Assembly (NCBI GenBank): GCA_938003835.1
Contig: CALKXJ010000001.1
Location: 1-64,000, forward strand
Direction of reading: 5' to 3'
DNA: 64,000 nt
Source: an uncultured Bryobacteraceae bacterium
GTDB taxonomy: Bacteria > Acidobacteriota > Terriglobia > Bryobacterales > Bryobacteraceae
Below, piece after piece: positions 49,916 through 59,725 of this stretch; the first letter of the stretch is position 1; each line of letters begins with the position of its first letter. The notes beneath the pieces were generated by a model. It saw nothing but the letters and a program-made list of their open reading frames with translations, was not told where the DNA came from and made no database searches. Both the position numbers and the translations under genes were made by a program.

Positions 49916-52183
49916 ATGTCCATCCCCGAAGTGAGGTTCACCCCCGCGGCAAATTACGACGAAGCCCTGCGCCGCGCCGCAGCGCTGTGGCGAGTGGACG
50001 CGGGCTATTGGGACGTTTGGGGCTACTATCACAAGGCGACGCCGGAAGCGCTGCGCAAAATCCTTGAGTCCCTCGGCGTGCCGGCGGCGAATCTGGAGGA
50101 TCTAAACCGGGCGCTTGAGCAGCGGCTGCTTGCGGAGTGGAGGCGGCCGCTGCCTCCCACGGTGGTCTCGGGGCCGGGGCCGGCGGATGTGCCGCTGAGG
50201 CTGCCGGAGTCGATGACAGAGGCGGCTCTGGAATTCGAGCTCGAACTTGAGGGCGGCGAGCGGCGCTCCTTCCCCATGACCATTGCGGAGTTGCCCCTGT
50301 TGCGGCGCGCCCATCTTGCCGGGGAGCGCTTTGTTGAGCGGCGCGCCCCTTTGGGTTGCCTGCCTCTCGGCTGCCATGAACTCACCCTCATCGTGCGCGC
50401 TCCCGCTCAAGCGGCGGTCTCCGCCCGGCTCCGATTGATTGTCGCGCCTGAGCGCGCCTGGCTGCCTCCGGCACTCGAGCAAGGCGAACGGCGTGCGGGC
50501 CTTAGCATCAGCCTCTATGGTTTGCGCTCAGAGCGGAACTGGGGCTGCGGCGACTTCACGGATCTTGAGCGGCTCGCCCTCTGGGTGGCCCGCCGCTTGG
50601 GCGGCGCCTTTATCCTGCTCAACCCGCTGCACGCCATTCACAATCGCCAGCCGTTCAACACCAGCCCCTACCTGCCCAACTCCATCTTCTATCGGAACTT
50701 CATCTATCTGGATGTCGAGCGAATCGAAGAGTTCGCCGAGTCGAGCTGGGCTCGTGCCCTGCGAGCCAGCCCGCGCGTCGACCAGGAGATTCGTGCCCTG
50801 CGCCAGGCCCAGTACGTCGAGTATGAACGCGTGGCGCGGCTCAAACGCATCTTCCTGAAGCTTGCCTTCCGGAGATTCCTGCGCCGGCTTGGCGGCGAAA
50901 GCGCTCGGGCCGCCGAGTTCCGGCGCTTCGTCGGAACCGAAGGCGAGCTGCTGGACCGCTATGCCGTCTACTGCGCCCTGGACGAGTGGATGCGCCGGCG
51001 CAACCCCGAGGTTTGGACCTGGCGGCAGTGGCCGGCCGAGTTCCAAAACCCGGACTCGGACGCCGTCCGCTGCTTCGCCGCCCGGCACTGGCGGAGTGTG
51101 CTGTTTCACAAGTACGTCCAGTGGCAGATCGCCAGCCAGCTCGAAGGGGTGCAGAAGAGCGCACGGCAAGCCGGCATGAGCATCGGCCTAATGCACGACC
51201 TGGCGCTCGCCACCGACGTGTTCGGCTGCGATCTCTGGGCGTACCGCGAATTCTTCGTTTCCGGCTGCCGTGTCGGCGCCCCGCCGGACGACTTTAGCCC
51301 CCAGGGCCAGGACTGGGCCTTTCCTCCGCCCAATTCCGAACGCCACTTCGAGGACGGCTACCGGCTTTTCCAGGAGATGGTCCGCCGCGTCGCGCGCGGG
51401 GGCGGCGCCCTGCGCATTGACCACGTCATGCGCTTCTTCCGCCTGTATTGGATCCCCGAGGGCGCTACGCCGGCCCAGGGCACCTATGTCCGCGACCGGC
51501 ATGAGGATCTCATCCGGATCCTGGCGCTCGAAAGCGTCCGCAGCCGGCTGGTGCTGGTCGGCGAGGATCTCGGTACGGTCGAACCCGAGGTGCGCCGGAC
51601 GCTGGCGCGGTTCGGCATCCTCGGCTACCGGGTCTTCTACTTCGAGAAGAACGCTCACGGGGATTTTCTCCGGCCTGAAGAGTACCCGCGACAGGCGCTG
51701 GTGTCCTCGACCACGCACGATCTGCCGACGCTGGCCGGTTTCTGGACAGGGCGCGACATCGAGGCCCGGCGCCTAGCCGGCGTCCTTCCAAACGAGGAAT
51801 CCTACCGCCGGGCCCGCGAGCAGCGGCGCGCCGAAAAACAGAAGATCCTGGATCTGCTGCGGGCGCTCAAGCTGGTTCCGGAACACACGCCACGCCAGGC
51901 TGACCAGATCCCGGAGCTTACCGGGGAGCTCCACAACGGGATCGCGGGTTTCCTGGCGATGACCCCTTGCCTGCTGCTGGCGATCAACCAGGAAGACCTG
52001 ACCAAGGATCCGGACCAGCAGAATCTGCCGGGCACGACGGCGCAGTATCCCAACTGGCGCCGCAAGATGCGCTACAGCCTGGAGGAGCTGGAGAACTCGC
52101 CGCAGGTGGCGGATTTCGTCGCCATGTTGCGATCGTGGCTCAGTCGCACGGGACGCTGCGAGGCCGGTCGGCGGGAGGGATGA
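49916..52183 (+). CDS. malQ: 4-alpha-glucanotransferase (GH77, amylomaltase)
   Basis: The 755-residue enzyme moves alpha-1,4-glucan segments between malto-oligosaccharides. After an N-terminal extension of about 200 residues, including a small beta domain, comes the GH77 barrel: SLYGLRSERNWGCGDFTDLE, then the nucleophile aspartate in ALRIDHVMRFFRLYWIP, the acid glutamate in LVLVGEDLGTVEP and the third aspartate in SSTTHDLPTLAGFW. Start is ATG 49916; the frame runs back to a TTG at 49871 without support. TACAAT at 49892-49897 may be its -10 box. The longer N-terminus is seen in several bacterial MalQ groups. Works with glgP on storage glucans. Confidence 0.92.
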   Translation: MSIPEVRFTPAANYDEALRRAAALWRVDAGYWDVWGYYHKATPEALRKILESLGVPAANLEDLNRALEQRLLAEWRRPLPPTVVSGPGPADVPLRLPESMTEAALEFELELEGGERRSFPMTIAELPLLRRAHLAGERFVERRAPLGCLPLGCHELTLIVRAPAQAAVSARLRLIVAPERAWLPPALEQGERRAGLSISLYGLRSERNWGCGDFTDLERLALWVARRLGGAFILLNPLHAIHNRQPFNTSPYLPNSIFYRNFIYLDVERIEEFAESSWARALRASPRVDQEIRALRQAQYVEYERVARLKRIFLKLAFRRFLRRLGGESARAAEFRRFVGTEGELLDRYAVYCALDEWMRRRNPEVWTWRQWPAEFQNPDSDAVRCFAARHWRSVLFHKYVQWQIASQLEGVQKSARQAGMSIGLMHDLALATDVFGCDLWAYREFFVSGCRVGAPPDDFSPQGQDWAFPPPNSERHFEDGYRLFQEMVRRVARGGGALRIDHVMRFFRLYWIPEGATPAQGTYVRDRHEDLIRILALESVRSRLVLVGEDLGTVEPEVRRTLARFGILGYRVFYFEKNAHGDFLRPEEYPRQALVSSTTHDLPTLAGFWTGRDIEARRLAGVLPNEESYRRAREQRRAEKQKILDLLRALKLVPEHTPRQADQIPELTGELHNGIAGFLAMTPCLLLAINQEDLTKDPDQQNLPGTTAQYPNWRRKMRYSLEELENSPQVADFVAMLRSWLSRTGRCEAGRREG

Positions 52184-52211
52184 GGGCCGCCGCGATCCTT
52201 TGAAGAAACAG

Positions 52212-52231
52212 GTACCACCGCGCGGTGCTAC
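52212..52231. promoter_or_regulatory. Palindrome downstream of malQ
   Basis: GTACCACCGC and GCGGTGCTAC are reverse complements apart from one mismatch and abut at a CGCG centre. The site lies 28 bases after the malQ stop. In RNA it would form a short stem with a four-base loop and could serve as a weak terminator; as DNA it could be a protein-binding dyad. Confidence 0.4.
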
Positions 52232-52301
52232 TTAATTCCCAGTATTCTTTACGGAGGTACTAGACCTTAAGTTCGCCGGAATTTCATCTTAGGAGTGTTA
52301 C

Positions 52302-52340
52302 GCTTGAGTTGGGACGGGCTCCGCAAGTCGGGGCTCAAGC
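52302..52340 (+). promoter_or_regulatory. Structured 5' leader stem upstream of the PEP-CTERM gene
   Basis: GCTTGAG (52302-52308) pairs with CTCAAGC (52334-52340) around a 25-base GC-rich loop. It lies 44 bases before the ATG of the PEP-CTERM gene in a 200-base non-coding leader. No known riboswitch class is recognised. Confidence 0.35.
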
Positions 52341-52384
52341 CTCAAATCGGTTCTGAGCAGGTGAGAAAGGTATAGGGAGCATCA

Positions 52385-52975
52385 ATGCACAAACTTTTTG
52401 GTTTTCTAAGCGGCAGGACATTTGCCGCCGCTTTTGCGCTGACCGTCTTCATGACAGGTGCGCTGCCGGCAAACGCCACGCTGGTGCTTTGTTCGAACGG
52501 CGGGATTGACTTAGTCAGTCAGGGGTGTTACGCGCCCGGCAATGACAATCCGGCGGCGGTGTTGGCCGCCATCACGCAGGCGACGGGAGCGGCTCCCGCA
52601 AATCTTACGCTATACGGGAAGAGTGATGGCAACCCCAGCCTGTTTTCCTTTAGCCCCAACCCGCCGGCCGGTGCGCTTTCCGGCACCTGGAGCGTGCTGA
52701 ATGGCACGCCGATCGCCTACCTGACGGTGAAGGCAGGGCCGCAGTTTGCCCTTTACCAGCTCTCGCCGCCGTCGAGCTCGGGCACGTGGACGACCGCAGG
52801 GCTGGTGGTGGGCCGCGGCAATCAGCCGGAGCCTTCTCATTTAAGTTTCTGGACAGACGACGGCTTTGAAGCAATGGCGGTCGCTCCTGTTCCCGAGCCC
52901 GGCGCCTACGCGCTGGTCGGCTCCGGCCTGTTGCTGGTGGCCTGGCGGCTCCGGCGGCGTGCGCCCCAGGCTTGA
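52385..52975 (+). CDS. PEP-CTERM sorting-domain secreted protein
   Basis: The 196-residue protein has a signal peptide (AAFALTVFMTGALPANA) and a C-terminal PEP-CTERM anchor: VPEPGAYAL, a hydrophobic helix (VGSGLLLVAW) and a basic tail (RLRRR). This anchor is recognised by exosortase and is tied to extracellular polysaccharide production. The middle part is rich in small residues and not recognised. GGGAG lies five bases before the ATG at 52385. No exosortase gene is in the window. Confidence 0.9.
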   Translation: MHKLFGFLSGRTFAAAFALTVFMTGALPANATLVLCSNGGIDLVSQGCYAPGNDNPAAVLAAITQATGAAPANLTLYGKSDGNPSLFSFSPNPPAGALSGTWSVLNGTPIAYLTVKAGPQFALYQLSPPSSSGTWTTAGLVVGRGNQPEPSHLSFWTDDGFEAMAVAPVPEPGAYALVGSGLLLVAWRLRRRAPQA

Positions 52976-52984
52976 GGCGCACCG

Positions 52985-53473
52985 TCACCACAGCGGTCCT
53001 ACCTTTCGAACGGACTGCCCGCGAAGCTCCCCCAAAAGCCGGCTCACACTGCGCCCAGTTACCGGGTGGCGCAGCTCCGGGACGAGCTCGGCCAGCGGTT
53101 CCAAGACAAAGCGGCGAGCCGTCATCCGGGGATGCGGCAGCGTAAGCTCTTCCGAATCGAGCAGCGTCGCACCGTAAAGCAGAATGTCGATATCCAGCGT
53201 CCGGGGTCCTTTCGGCGCTAGGCGCCGGCGCCCGAGTTGCGCTTCGATTGCACGAACGTGCTCGAGCAGGCCGTGGGCATCGAGCGTCGTGTCGAGTTCG
53301 ACCACCAGGTTCAGGAACCAAGGCTGGTCGGGCAAATCCTGCGGCTCCGTTTCGTAGACGGAAGAGAGGCGACGGACAATCACCCTGGGAGTCGCCAGGC
53401 GGCGGACCGCTTCGGCAAGATAGCCGCGGCGGTCGCCGAGGTTCGAGCCGAGCGAGAGATAGGCGCGGGTCAC
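52985..53473 (-). CDS. folK: 2-amino-4-hydroxy-6-hydroxymethyldihydropteridine pyrophosphokinase
   Basis: The 162-residue enzyme adds pyrophosphate to the pterin in folate synthesis. It shows the HPPK hallmarks: YLSLGSNLGDRRGYL at the N-terminus, SSVYETEPQ, and GPRTLDIDILLYG followed by LPHPRM. Start is GTG at 53473, overlapping the ruvB stop in a GTGA arrangement, so it is coupled to ruvB. Other folate genes are not in the window. Confidence 0.95.
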   Translation of the reverse strand: MTRAYLSLGSNLGDRRGYLAEAVRRLATPRVIVRRLSSVYETEPQDLPDQPWFLNLVVELDTTLDAHGLLEHVRAIEAQLGRRRLAPKGPRTLDIDILLYGATLLDSEELTLPHPRMTARRFVLEPLAELVPELRHPVTGRSVSRLLGELRGQSVRKVGPLW

Positions 53474-54504
53474 TCGAACAGAGCGCGCTGAAGGCCGCCC
53501 CGGAGCCGGCGGGGCTGGATGCCGAAATACTCGTAAGCCGCGGCCGTAGCCACGCGGCCGCGCGGGGTCCGGTCGAGGAAGCCGAGCTGGAGCAGATACG
53601 GCTCGTAAACCTCCTCGATCGTGTCGGGCTGCTCGTCGATCGAGGCCGCGATGGTGTTCAGGCCGACCGGGCCGCCGCCGTACTTTTCCAGAATCGTCAG
53701 CATGATCTTCTGGTCGATCTCATCGAGGCCGAAGCGGTCCACCTCGAGCAGATCGAGCGCGTCACGCGCCACCTCGAGCGTGATCCGCCCGCCGGCGCGC
53801 ACCTGGGCGTAGTCCCGGACACGACGCAGCAGGCGGTTGGCGATGCGAGGCGTGCCGCGGCTGCGCCGGGCGATCTCGGCGGCGCCTGCGGCGTCGATGG
53901 GCACCTCGAGCAGGCCGGCCGAGCGCAGCACGATCTGCTCGAGCTCCACCGCCGTATAGTGATTCAGCCGCAGCACCAACCCGAACCGCCCGCGCAGGGG
54001 CGCGCTGAGAAGTCCCTGACGGGTGGTGGCGCCGATGGCGGTGAAGCGGGGAATCGGCAGCGAGTGGGTGCGCGCGCCCGGCCCGGAGCCGACCAGAATG
54101 TCCACGCGGAAGTCCTCCAGGGCGGCGTACAGCATCTCCTCGACGTCGGGCAGCAGCCGGTGAATCTCGTCGATGAAGAAGACCTGCCGCGGCCGGATGT
54201 GACTCAAAATCCCCGTCAGATCGAGCTTTTTCTGAAGGATCGGCCCCGAGGTCTGCTCGAAGGGAACCTCGAGCTCCTGGGCGATGATGGTGGCGAGCGT
54301 CGTCTTGCCCAAACCGGGCGGACCGTAAAGAAGGACGTGGTCCATCGCCTCGCCGCGCTGCCGGGCGGCTTCGATGGCGATGGCGAGGTTCTCCTTGAGG
54401 CGCGTCTGCCCGGTGAACTCCTCCAGGCGCTTGGGGCGAAGGCCGGCCTCGAACAGGCGCTCATCTTCGCGCAGTGCCGGCGAGATGATCCCCTTCTCGC
54501 GCAT
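53470..54504 (-). CDS. ruvB: Holliday junction branch migration ATPase RuvB
   Basis: The 344-residue AAA+ motor has Walker A (LYGPPGLGKTTLA), Walker B (VFFIDEIHRL), sensor 1 (IGATTRQGLLSAPLRGRFG) and the C-terminal winged helix (LLQLGFLDRTPRGR). It drives branch migration with RuvA. The gene follows ruvA by 11 bases and overlaps folK by 4 bases. ruvC is not in the window. Confidence 0.97.
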   Translation of the reverse strand: MREKGIISPALREDERLFEAGLRPKRLEEFTGQTRLKENLAIAIEAARQRGEAMDHVLLYGPPGLGKTTLATIIAQELEVPFEQTSGPILQKKLDLTGILSHIRPRQVFFIDEIHRLLPDVEEMLYAALEDFRVDILVGSGPGARTHSLPIPRFTAIGATTRQGLLSAPLRGRFGLVLRLNHYTAVELEQIVLRSAGLLEVPIDAAGAAEIARRSRGTPRIANRLLRRVRDYAQVRAGGRITLEVARDALDLLEVDRFGLDEIDQKIMLTILEKYGGGPVGLNTIAASIDEQPDTIEEVYEPYLLQLGFLDRTPRGRVATAAAYEYFGIQPRRLRGGLQRALFE

Positions 54505-54515
54505 TTTTCTTCAGC

Positions 54516-55112
54516 TTATCGTACGAACTCCAAAGCGCGCCGGAACAGCGGCTCGAACTCCGCCGGCGCCCCTTGTGCCTTAGCCTTGAGCACCGCCTTT
54601 TCCGCGGCGGGGCGCGCGCAGCCCAGGTTGATCAGAGCCGAAAGAACCTCCTGTTCGACGGGCGCGAGCGCGCCGGACGCGACGGGGCGGGCCGGTTCGC
54701 TGCCGGCGAGGCCCTCGAGCTTGTCGCGCAATTCCACGACGATGCGTTCGGCCGTCTTGCGCCCGACGCCCGGAATGCGGACAAGCTGATCGACCGCCCC
54801 GGAGCGGATGGCGGCGACCAGCTCAGCCAGCGGCAGCCCGGACAGCACCGAAACGGCCAGCCGCGGCCCGATGCCGCTCACGGTGATCAGCCGCTCGAAC
54901 AGGGCCTTCTCCTCGCGAGAATGAAAGCCGAACAGCGCCAGGACGTCTTCGCGGACGTGAGTATGGACGTGGAGCGCAACCTCGGCGCCGGGGTCGGGCA
55001 GCAGCGAGAAGGTGGAAATGGGGATGGCGAGGTCATAGCCGACGCCGCCGACTTCGATCACGACCTGGTTGGGGTGTTTTTCGAGCAGCCTGCCGCGCAG
55101 CCAGGCGATCAT
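54516..55112 (-). CDS. ruvA: Holliday junction-binding protein RuvA
   Basis: The 198-residue protein has the N-terminal OB domain (MIAWLRGRLLEKHPNQVVIE), two helix-hairpin-helix motifs (VSGIGPRLAVSVLSGL, IPGVGRKTAERIVVEL) and the C-terminal RuvB-binding domain (EVLSALINLGCARPAAEKAV). It forms the tetramer that holds the four-way junction. First gene of a ruvA-ruvB-folK operon, divergent from rsmE. Confidence 0.97.
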   Translation of the reverse strand: MIAWLRGRLLEKHPNQVVIEVGGVGYDLAIPISTFSLLPDPGAEVALHVHTHVREDVLALFGFHSREEKALFERLITVSGIGPRLAVSVLSGLPLAELVAAIRSGAVDQLVRIPGVGRKTAERIVVELRDKLEGLAGSEPARPVASGALAPVEQEVLSALINLGCARPAAEKAVLKAKAQGAPAEFEPLFRRALEFVR

Positions 55113-55181
55113 CGCAAGCGCCCTTCATTGTACCCAAGGGCCGCGGCCGGTCCAGGGACGGCGATCTGGCAAGATCGGAAC

Positions 55182-55907
55182 ATGGCGCGACGGCTTTTTT
55201 TCGTCGAGCGCGTCCACGCCGGCGAGTGCGAGATCGCCGGCGAGCGGGCCCACCACCTGCGGAGCGTGCTGCGCCTGGAGCCGGGCGAGCGCTACGAGGT
55301 CTCCGACAACGAGCGGCTGTGGCTGGCCGAGGTCGCCTCGGTGCGCCGCGACAGGGTCATCTTTCGGCTGATCGAGCCGGCGGCGCCACGCGCGCTGCCG
55401 GCGCGCCTGGTGCTGCTGGCGGCGCTCGTCAAGTTCGACCGGCTGGAGCTGATGCTCGAAAAAGCCACCGAGCTGGGCGCCGAGCGCGTGGTGCTGGTGG
55501 AGGCAGCCCGGTGCGAGGCGGGGCTGGAGCGCGCGGCGCGGAAGCGCATGGAGCGCTGGCGGCGCATCCTGCTCGAGGCGAGCCAGCAGGCCCGGCGGGC
55601 CAGGCTGCCGGAGCTCGAAGGGCCGGTGCCGTTCGCTGCGGCGGTGGACAGCTCCGCCGACTACCGGTTCCTGCTCGATGAGCAGGAGACTGCCCCCGGG
55701 CTGTATTCGCAACTGCCCGCGGGCCGGCGGAGCTCCGACGCCGTGGCGCTGCTGGTCGGCCCGGAGGGCGGCTGGACCGAGGCGGAGCGGAGCCTGGCGC
55801 TGGGAGCGGGCTGGCGGCGAGCCTCGCTCGGGCCGCTCGTTTTACGCGCCGAGACGGCCGCGATCGCCGCACTGGCGGTTTTGAGCTGCGCCTGGGCGCC
55901 AGCCTGA
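55182..55907 (+). CDS. rsmE: 16S rRNA m3U1498 methyltransferase RsmE
   Basis: The 241-residue SPOUT-class enzyme starts at ATG 55182 ([15 protein letters not shown]). An N-terminal PUA-like domain ([17 protein letters not shown]) precedes the knotted methyltransferase part with [15 protein letters not shown] and the SAM-binding [14 protein letters not shown] and [11 protein letters not shown]. It methylates the ribosomal decoding site. A long frame from 54573 is antisense to ruvA and not used. Divergent from ruvA with a 69-base gap. Confidence 0.93.
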   Translation: MARRLFFVERVHAGECEIAGERAHHLRSVLRLEPGERYEVSDNERLWLAEVASVRRDRVIFRLIEPAAPRALPARLVLLAALVKFDRLELMLEKATELGAERVVLVEAARCEAGLERAARKRMERWRRILLEASQQARRARLPELEGPVPFAAAVDSSADYRFLLDEQETAPGLYSQLPAGRRSSDAVALLVGPEGGWTEAERSLALGAGWRRASLGPLVLRAETAAIAALAVLSCAWAPA

Positions 55908-55912
55908 AACGC

Positions 55913-56848
55913 TCAAACCCGAGCGAAACGGGCTCCGCGGAAGCTGTAGCGGAACCCGTTGGCGGCGATCTGGATCAGCTCGTCGCGGCGGAAGCCGAGC
56001 TCGGCCTCCGCCAGCTCGAACTCGCGCGCCAGCGTGGTGTGGAACATGGCCGGATCGTCCGTGTTGAGCGTGAGCGGCACGCCGGCCTCGAAGAGCCGCC
56101 GCGCCGGATGCGCCGCAAGATTCGGCACGAGCCTCAGGGCCAGGTTGCTCGACAGGCAGATTTCGAGCGGAATGTCGTGCTCAGCCAGATAGTTCACCAG
56201 CGCCGGATCTTCCACCGCCCGGAAGCCGTGCCCGATGCGCTCGGCCCCCGCATGCAGGGCGCTCCAGACCGACTCCGGCCCGGCCGTCTCCCCGGCGTGC
56301 GCCGTGACATGAAGGCCGTGCTCCTTGACGAACCGGAAAACGTCCGTGAACCATTCGGCCGGCCCGAGCGCCTCGATGCCGCCGATGCCGAAAGCCACCA
56401 CGCCGTCGGAGGCGCGCTCGGCGGCGAGGCGCGCCACCTGGAGGGCGTGTTCGGGTCCGAGTTGCCGGATAGCATCGAGAATGAAGGCCACCTCGACGCG
56501 GGAGCGGGCGGCCTCTCGGGCGACGGCTTCAAACAGAGTGCCGAAATCAAGACCGCGCACCAGCGCCACGCCTGCCGAGAGCGTCACTTCCGCGTAGCGC
56601 ACATTCTCCGCCTCGAGGCGCTCGATGAGGCGCCGCATGGCCAGGGCGTAGCTTTCAGGTGTCCGCAGCAGCGAAGTGACCCATTTATAGGAGGCGATAA
56701 ATCCTTCGAAGTCCGCGTAGGAGTAGCGCTCAACGACCTCTTCCGGGCGCAGTCGCGGCTCGATCTCGTAAAGGGTTTCCGGGGTGAGCGAGCCCTCCAG
56801 GTGCAGATGAAGTTCGGCCTTCTCCATCGACCGGTAAATGCCCCCCAT
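55913..56848 (-). CDS. add: Adenosine deaminase-like amidohydrolase
   Basis: The 311-residue protein has the adenosine deaminase signature: [12 protein letters not shown] at the N-terminus with two zinc histidines, [14 protein letters not shown] carrying the next zinc histidine and the catalytic glutamate, ERIGHGF, and [12 protein letters not shown] with the zinc aspartate. It should hydrolyse adenosine or a modified adenine derivative. ATG at 56848 is annotated; an ATG at 56827 ([12 protein letters not shown]) would be more like the family and leave more room for a promoter. The extended upstream frame to 57046 is antisense to glgB. Confidence 0.88.
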   Translation of the reverse strand: MGGIYRSMEKAELHLHLEGSLTPETLYEIEPRLRPEEVVERYSYADFEGFIASYKWVTSLLRTPESYALAMRRLIERLEAENVRYAEVTLSAGVALVRGLDFGTLFEAVAREAARSRVEVAFILDAIRQLGPEHALQVARLAAERASDGVVAFGIGGIEALGPAEWFTDVFRFVKEHGLHVTAHAGETAGPESVWSALHAGAERIGHGFRAVEDPALVNYLAEHDIPLEICLSSNLALRLVPNLAAHPARRLFEAGVPLTLNTDDPAMFHTTLAREFELAEAELGFRRDELIQIAANGFRYSFRGARFARV

Positions 56849-56863
56849 GCTGCGATAATACCG

Positions 56864-59035
56864 ATGATGACGAACCAGGAAATCGAAGCCATCGTCGGCG
56901 GCTATCACGGAGATCCGTTTCGCATCCTGGGCCCGCATCTGGCCACCGACGGCGAGGGCGGCTGGGAGGTGCGGGCGTTCCTGCCCCAGGCCCGCACGGC
57001 GTCCGTGCTCCTGGACGGCGTAACCGTGCCGATGGCCCGGCGACACCCCGAGGGCGTCTTCACGGCGAAGCTAGCGGGCGAGCGCCGCCCCTACCGGCTT
57101 CGCCTCGAGCTCTGGGACGGCGGCATCGTCGAACAGGAGGACCCGTACCGCTTCGGGCTGCAACTGAGCCCGTTCGAACTTTACCTGCACGGCGAGGGCA
57201 CGCATTTTGAGGCTTACCGCACGCTCGGCGCCCACCTCACCGAATGCGAAGGCGTTCCAGGGGTGCGCTTCGCCGTCTGGGCGCCCAACGCCGAGGTGGT
57301 CAGTGTGGTCGGCGAGTTCAACGACTGGGACACGCGCCGCCATCCCATGCGGATGCGCGACGGCGGTGTCTGGGAGATCTTCCTGCCGGGCGTGCGGCAC
57401 GGCATGGCCTACAAATATTTCGTCCGCTCACGCTTCCACGGCTACCGCCAGCTCAAGGCCGACCCCTACGGCTTCGCCATGGAGTGCCCACCGAAGTCGG
57501 CTTCGCTCGTCTGGTCGCTCGACGGCTACGAATGGCAGGACGAGGCCTGGCTCGAGGAGCGGGCTCGGCGTAACTGGCTGAAGGAGCCGATCTCGGTCTA
57601 TGAGGTCCATCTGGGTTCGTGGCTGCGCGGTCCGGGCAACCGCTGGCTCACCTACCGGGAGCTGGCCGAAACACTGGTGGAGTATGTCAAGCGGATGGGG
57701 TACACCCACATCGAGCTGCTGCCGGTGCTCGAGCATCCCTACTACGGCTCCTGGGGCTATCAAGTTATCAGCTACTACGCCCCCACGGCGCGTTACGGCA
57801 CCCCGGAGGATTTCATGTACTTCATCGACCGCTGCCACCAGGCGGGCATCGGCGTCATCATGGACTGGGTGCCGGGCCACTTCCCCAAAGACGCCCACGG
57901 CCTGGTCTACTTCGACGGGACCGCGCTCTATGAGCACGCGGATCCGCGAAAGGGCGAGCATCCGGAATGGGGCACGCTGGTCTTCAACTTCGGCCGCAAC
58001 GAGGTGCGCAGCTTTCTGATTTCGAACGCGCTGTTCTGGCTGAAGAAGTATCATATCGACGGCCTGCGCGTGGACGCCGTCGCCTCGATGCTTTACCTGG
58101 ACTACGGCCGGAAGGAGGGCGAATGGATCCCCAACATTCACGGGGGGAAAGAGAACCTGGAGGCGATCGATTTCCTGCGGCAGTTCAACATCCAGGCCCA
58201 CCGTGTTCCGGGCGCGATCACCATCGCCGAAGAATCCACGGCCTTCGGCGGTGTCTCTCATCCGGTCTATCTGAACGGCCTCGGTTTCACGATGAAGTGG
58301 AACATGGGCTGGATGCACGACATGTTCGACTACTTTTCGCGGGACCCGATCTACCGCAAGTACCACCACCAGAACATCACCTTCAGCCTGCTCTACGCCT
58401 TCACGGAAAACTTTCTCCTGCCGGTCTCGCACGACGAGGTGGTTTACGGCAAGCGGTCGCTGATCAGCAAGATGCCCGGGGATGAGTGGCAGAGGTTCGC
58501 CAACGTGCGCGCCTTCCTGGCTTACATGTACGCCCATCCCGGCAAGAAGCTTCTTTTCATGGGGCAGGAGATCGGCCAGTACGAGGAGTGGAACTGGGAT
58601 ACCGGCATCCGTTGGGAGTTGCTCACCTTCGACTACCACCGGAAGCTCCAGGCCTTCGTGAGGGAACTCAACCGGATCTACCGGAGCGAGCCGGCCCTAT
58701 ACGAAGTCGACTTTCACTGGGGAGGTTTCGAGTGGGTGGATTTTCACGATGTCGAGGGATCGATCATCGCCTTTGTGAGACGGGCAGAGAATCGGGATAA
58801 CTTTCTTTACTTCGTCTGTAACTTCACGCCAGTTCCCCGGCCCAATTACAGATTGGGGGCTCCGCGGGCGGGCTTCTACGAGGAGTTCCTGAACACCGAC
58901 GCGGAGGTCTTCGGCGGCAGCAATGTGGGAAACGGCGGTCTGGTCTCGACTGAGCCGATCCCCAGCCACGGCCATCCGCAGAGCTTCTCTCTCACGCTGC
59001 CGCCGCTGGCGGTGATCGGACTCCGGCCGCGATAA
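56864..59035 (+). CDS. glgB: 1,4-alpha-glucan branching enzyme GlgB (GH13, CBM48)
   Basis: The 723-residue enzyme makes alpha-1,6 branches in glycogen. Order: N-terminal region ([18 protein letters not shown]), CBM48 ([20 protein letters not shown]), then the GH13 barrel with [20 protein letters not shown], nucleophile region [15 protein letters not shown], acid glutamate in [10 protein letters not shown] and [12 protein letters not shown]. The C-terminal beta domain ends VIGLRPR. Two adjacent ATGs (56864, 56867) are possible starts. It is divergent from add with only 15 bases between annotated starts. Confidence 0.96.
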   Translation: MMTNQEIEAIVGGYHGDPFRILGPHLATDGEGGWEVRAFLPQARTASVLLDGVTVPMARRHPEGVFTAKLAGERRPYRLRLELWDGGIVEQEDPYRFGLQLSPFELYLHGEGTHFEAYRTLGAHLTECEGVPGVRFAVWAPNAEVVSVVGEFNDWDTRRHPMRMRDGGVWEIFLPGVRHGMAYKYFVRSRFHGYRQLKADPYGFAMECPPKSASLVWSLDGYEWQDEAWLEERARRNWLKEPISVYEVHLGSWLRGPGNRWLTYRELAETLVEYVKRMGYTHIELLPVLEHPYYGSWGYQVISYYAPTARYGTPEDFMYFIDRCHQAGIGVIMDWVPGHFPKDAHGLVYFDGTALYEHADPRKGEHPEWGTLVFNFGRNEVRSFLISNALFWLKKYHIDGLRVDAVASMLYLDYGRKEGEWIPNIHGGKENLEAIDFLRQFNIQAHRVPGAITIAEESTAFGGVSHPVYLNGLGFTMKWNMGWMHDMFDYFSRDPIYRKYHHQNITFSLLYAFTENFLLPVSHDEVVYGKRSLISKMPGDEWQRFANVRAFLAYMYAHPGKKLLFMGQEIGQYEEWNWDTGIRWELLTFDYHRKLQAFVRELNRIYRSEPALYEVDFHWGGFEWVDFHDVEGSIIAFVRRAENRDNFLYFVCNFTPVPRPNYRLGAPRAGFYEEFLNTDAEVFGGSNVGNGGLVSTEPIPSHGHPQSFSLTLPPLAVIGLRPR

Positions 59036-59098
59036 CCGAGGCAGGCGGCCCTCGCGGAGCCCCCCAGAACCGGACTGCCGCCTGCCGGCGGGCGCCGG

Positions 59099-59575
59099 TT
59101 ACGCGGCCAGGGCCTTGCGCTCGACGCCGCTTGAAATCGGGATGCGGCGCGGCTTCATCGCCGCAGTCACCGGGATCTGAATGTCGAGCACCCCGTCATG
59201 GAGGCGGCAGTTCACCTTCTCGAGATCCAGACCATTGGGCAGATCCACCGTGCGGCGGAACTTCCCGTAGGTGAGCTGCGTCCAGCTCGTCTCACCGAAG
59301 TTCTCCGGAGCCTTGCGCTCCCCCTCGATGATGAGCTGGTTGCCCTGGACGCTCACATTGACATCCTTCTCGGTCACGCCGGGAAGGATCACCCGGAGGT
59401 TCAGGGCCTCATCGGTCCAACCGGTTTCCACCGCCGGGGTGAAGGTCCACTCGGTCCCGTCGGTCCCCAGGCCGCGGTAAGCGGTCGAACCGAAGAAACT
59501 CTCGAACATCTGATCGAAGGAACGGCGGAAATGATCGAGCGTGCTGCGAACATCAGCCAGGGTGTTGAACAGCAT
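59099..59575 (-). CDS. Hsp20/alpha-crystallin small heat-shock protein
   Basis: The 158-residue protein has the alpha-crystallin domain at about 40-140 (LNLRVILPGVTEKDVNVSVQ, LIIEGERKAP, KFRRTVDLPNGLDLEKVNCR, DGVLDIQIPV). The usual C-terminal I-x-I/V motif is present as RIPI. ATG at 59575 is preferred because GGAGGT is ten bases before it; an ATG at 59584 directly follows the ribosome-binding site with no spacer. It acts as an ATP-independent holdase. Stands alone. Confidence 0.92.
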   Translation of the reverse strand: MLFNTLADVRSTLDHFRRSFDQMFESFFGSTAYRGLGTDGTEWTFTPAVETGWTDEALNLRVILPGVTEKDVNVSVQGNQLIIEGERKAPENFGETSWTQLTYGKFRRTVDLPNGLDLEKVNCRLHDGVLDIQIPVTAAMKPRRIPISSGVERKALAA

Positions 59576-59725
59576 ACACGTCATACCTCCTTTCCCTTGG
59601 AATCAGGTGTTATCGAGAGGGCGGCGCGGACGCACCGCCCGGACCGGCGGCCCTATCGCCGATCCGTCGCGTATGACGTATGCGGGGCGCCTCGGGTTAC
59701 AGCCGAGAGTGGTTGACGGCGCCGC

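Noticed and set aside
52261-52384. c-di-GMP (GEMM) riboswitch upstream of the PEP-CTERM gene
   Set aside because: GGGACGGGCTCCGCAAGTC looked similar to the GACGCAAAG region, but the other conserved GEMM elements (such as AGGGCAAACC and the tetraloop receptor) are missing.
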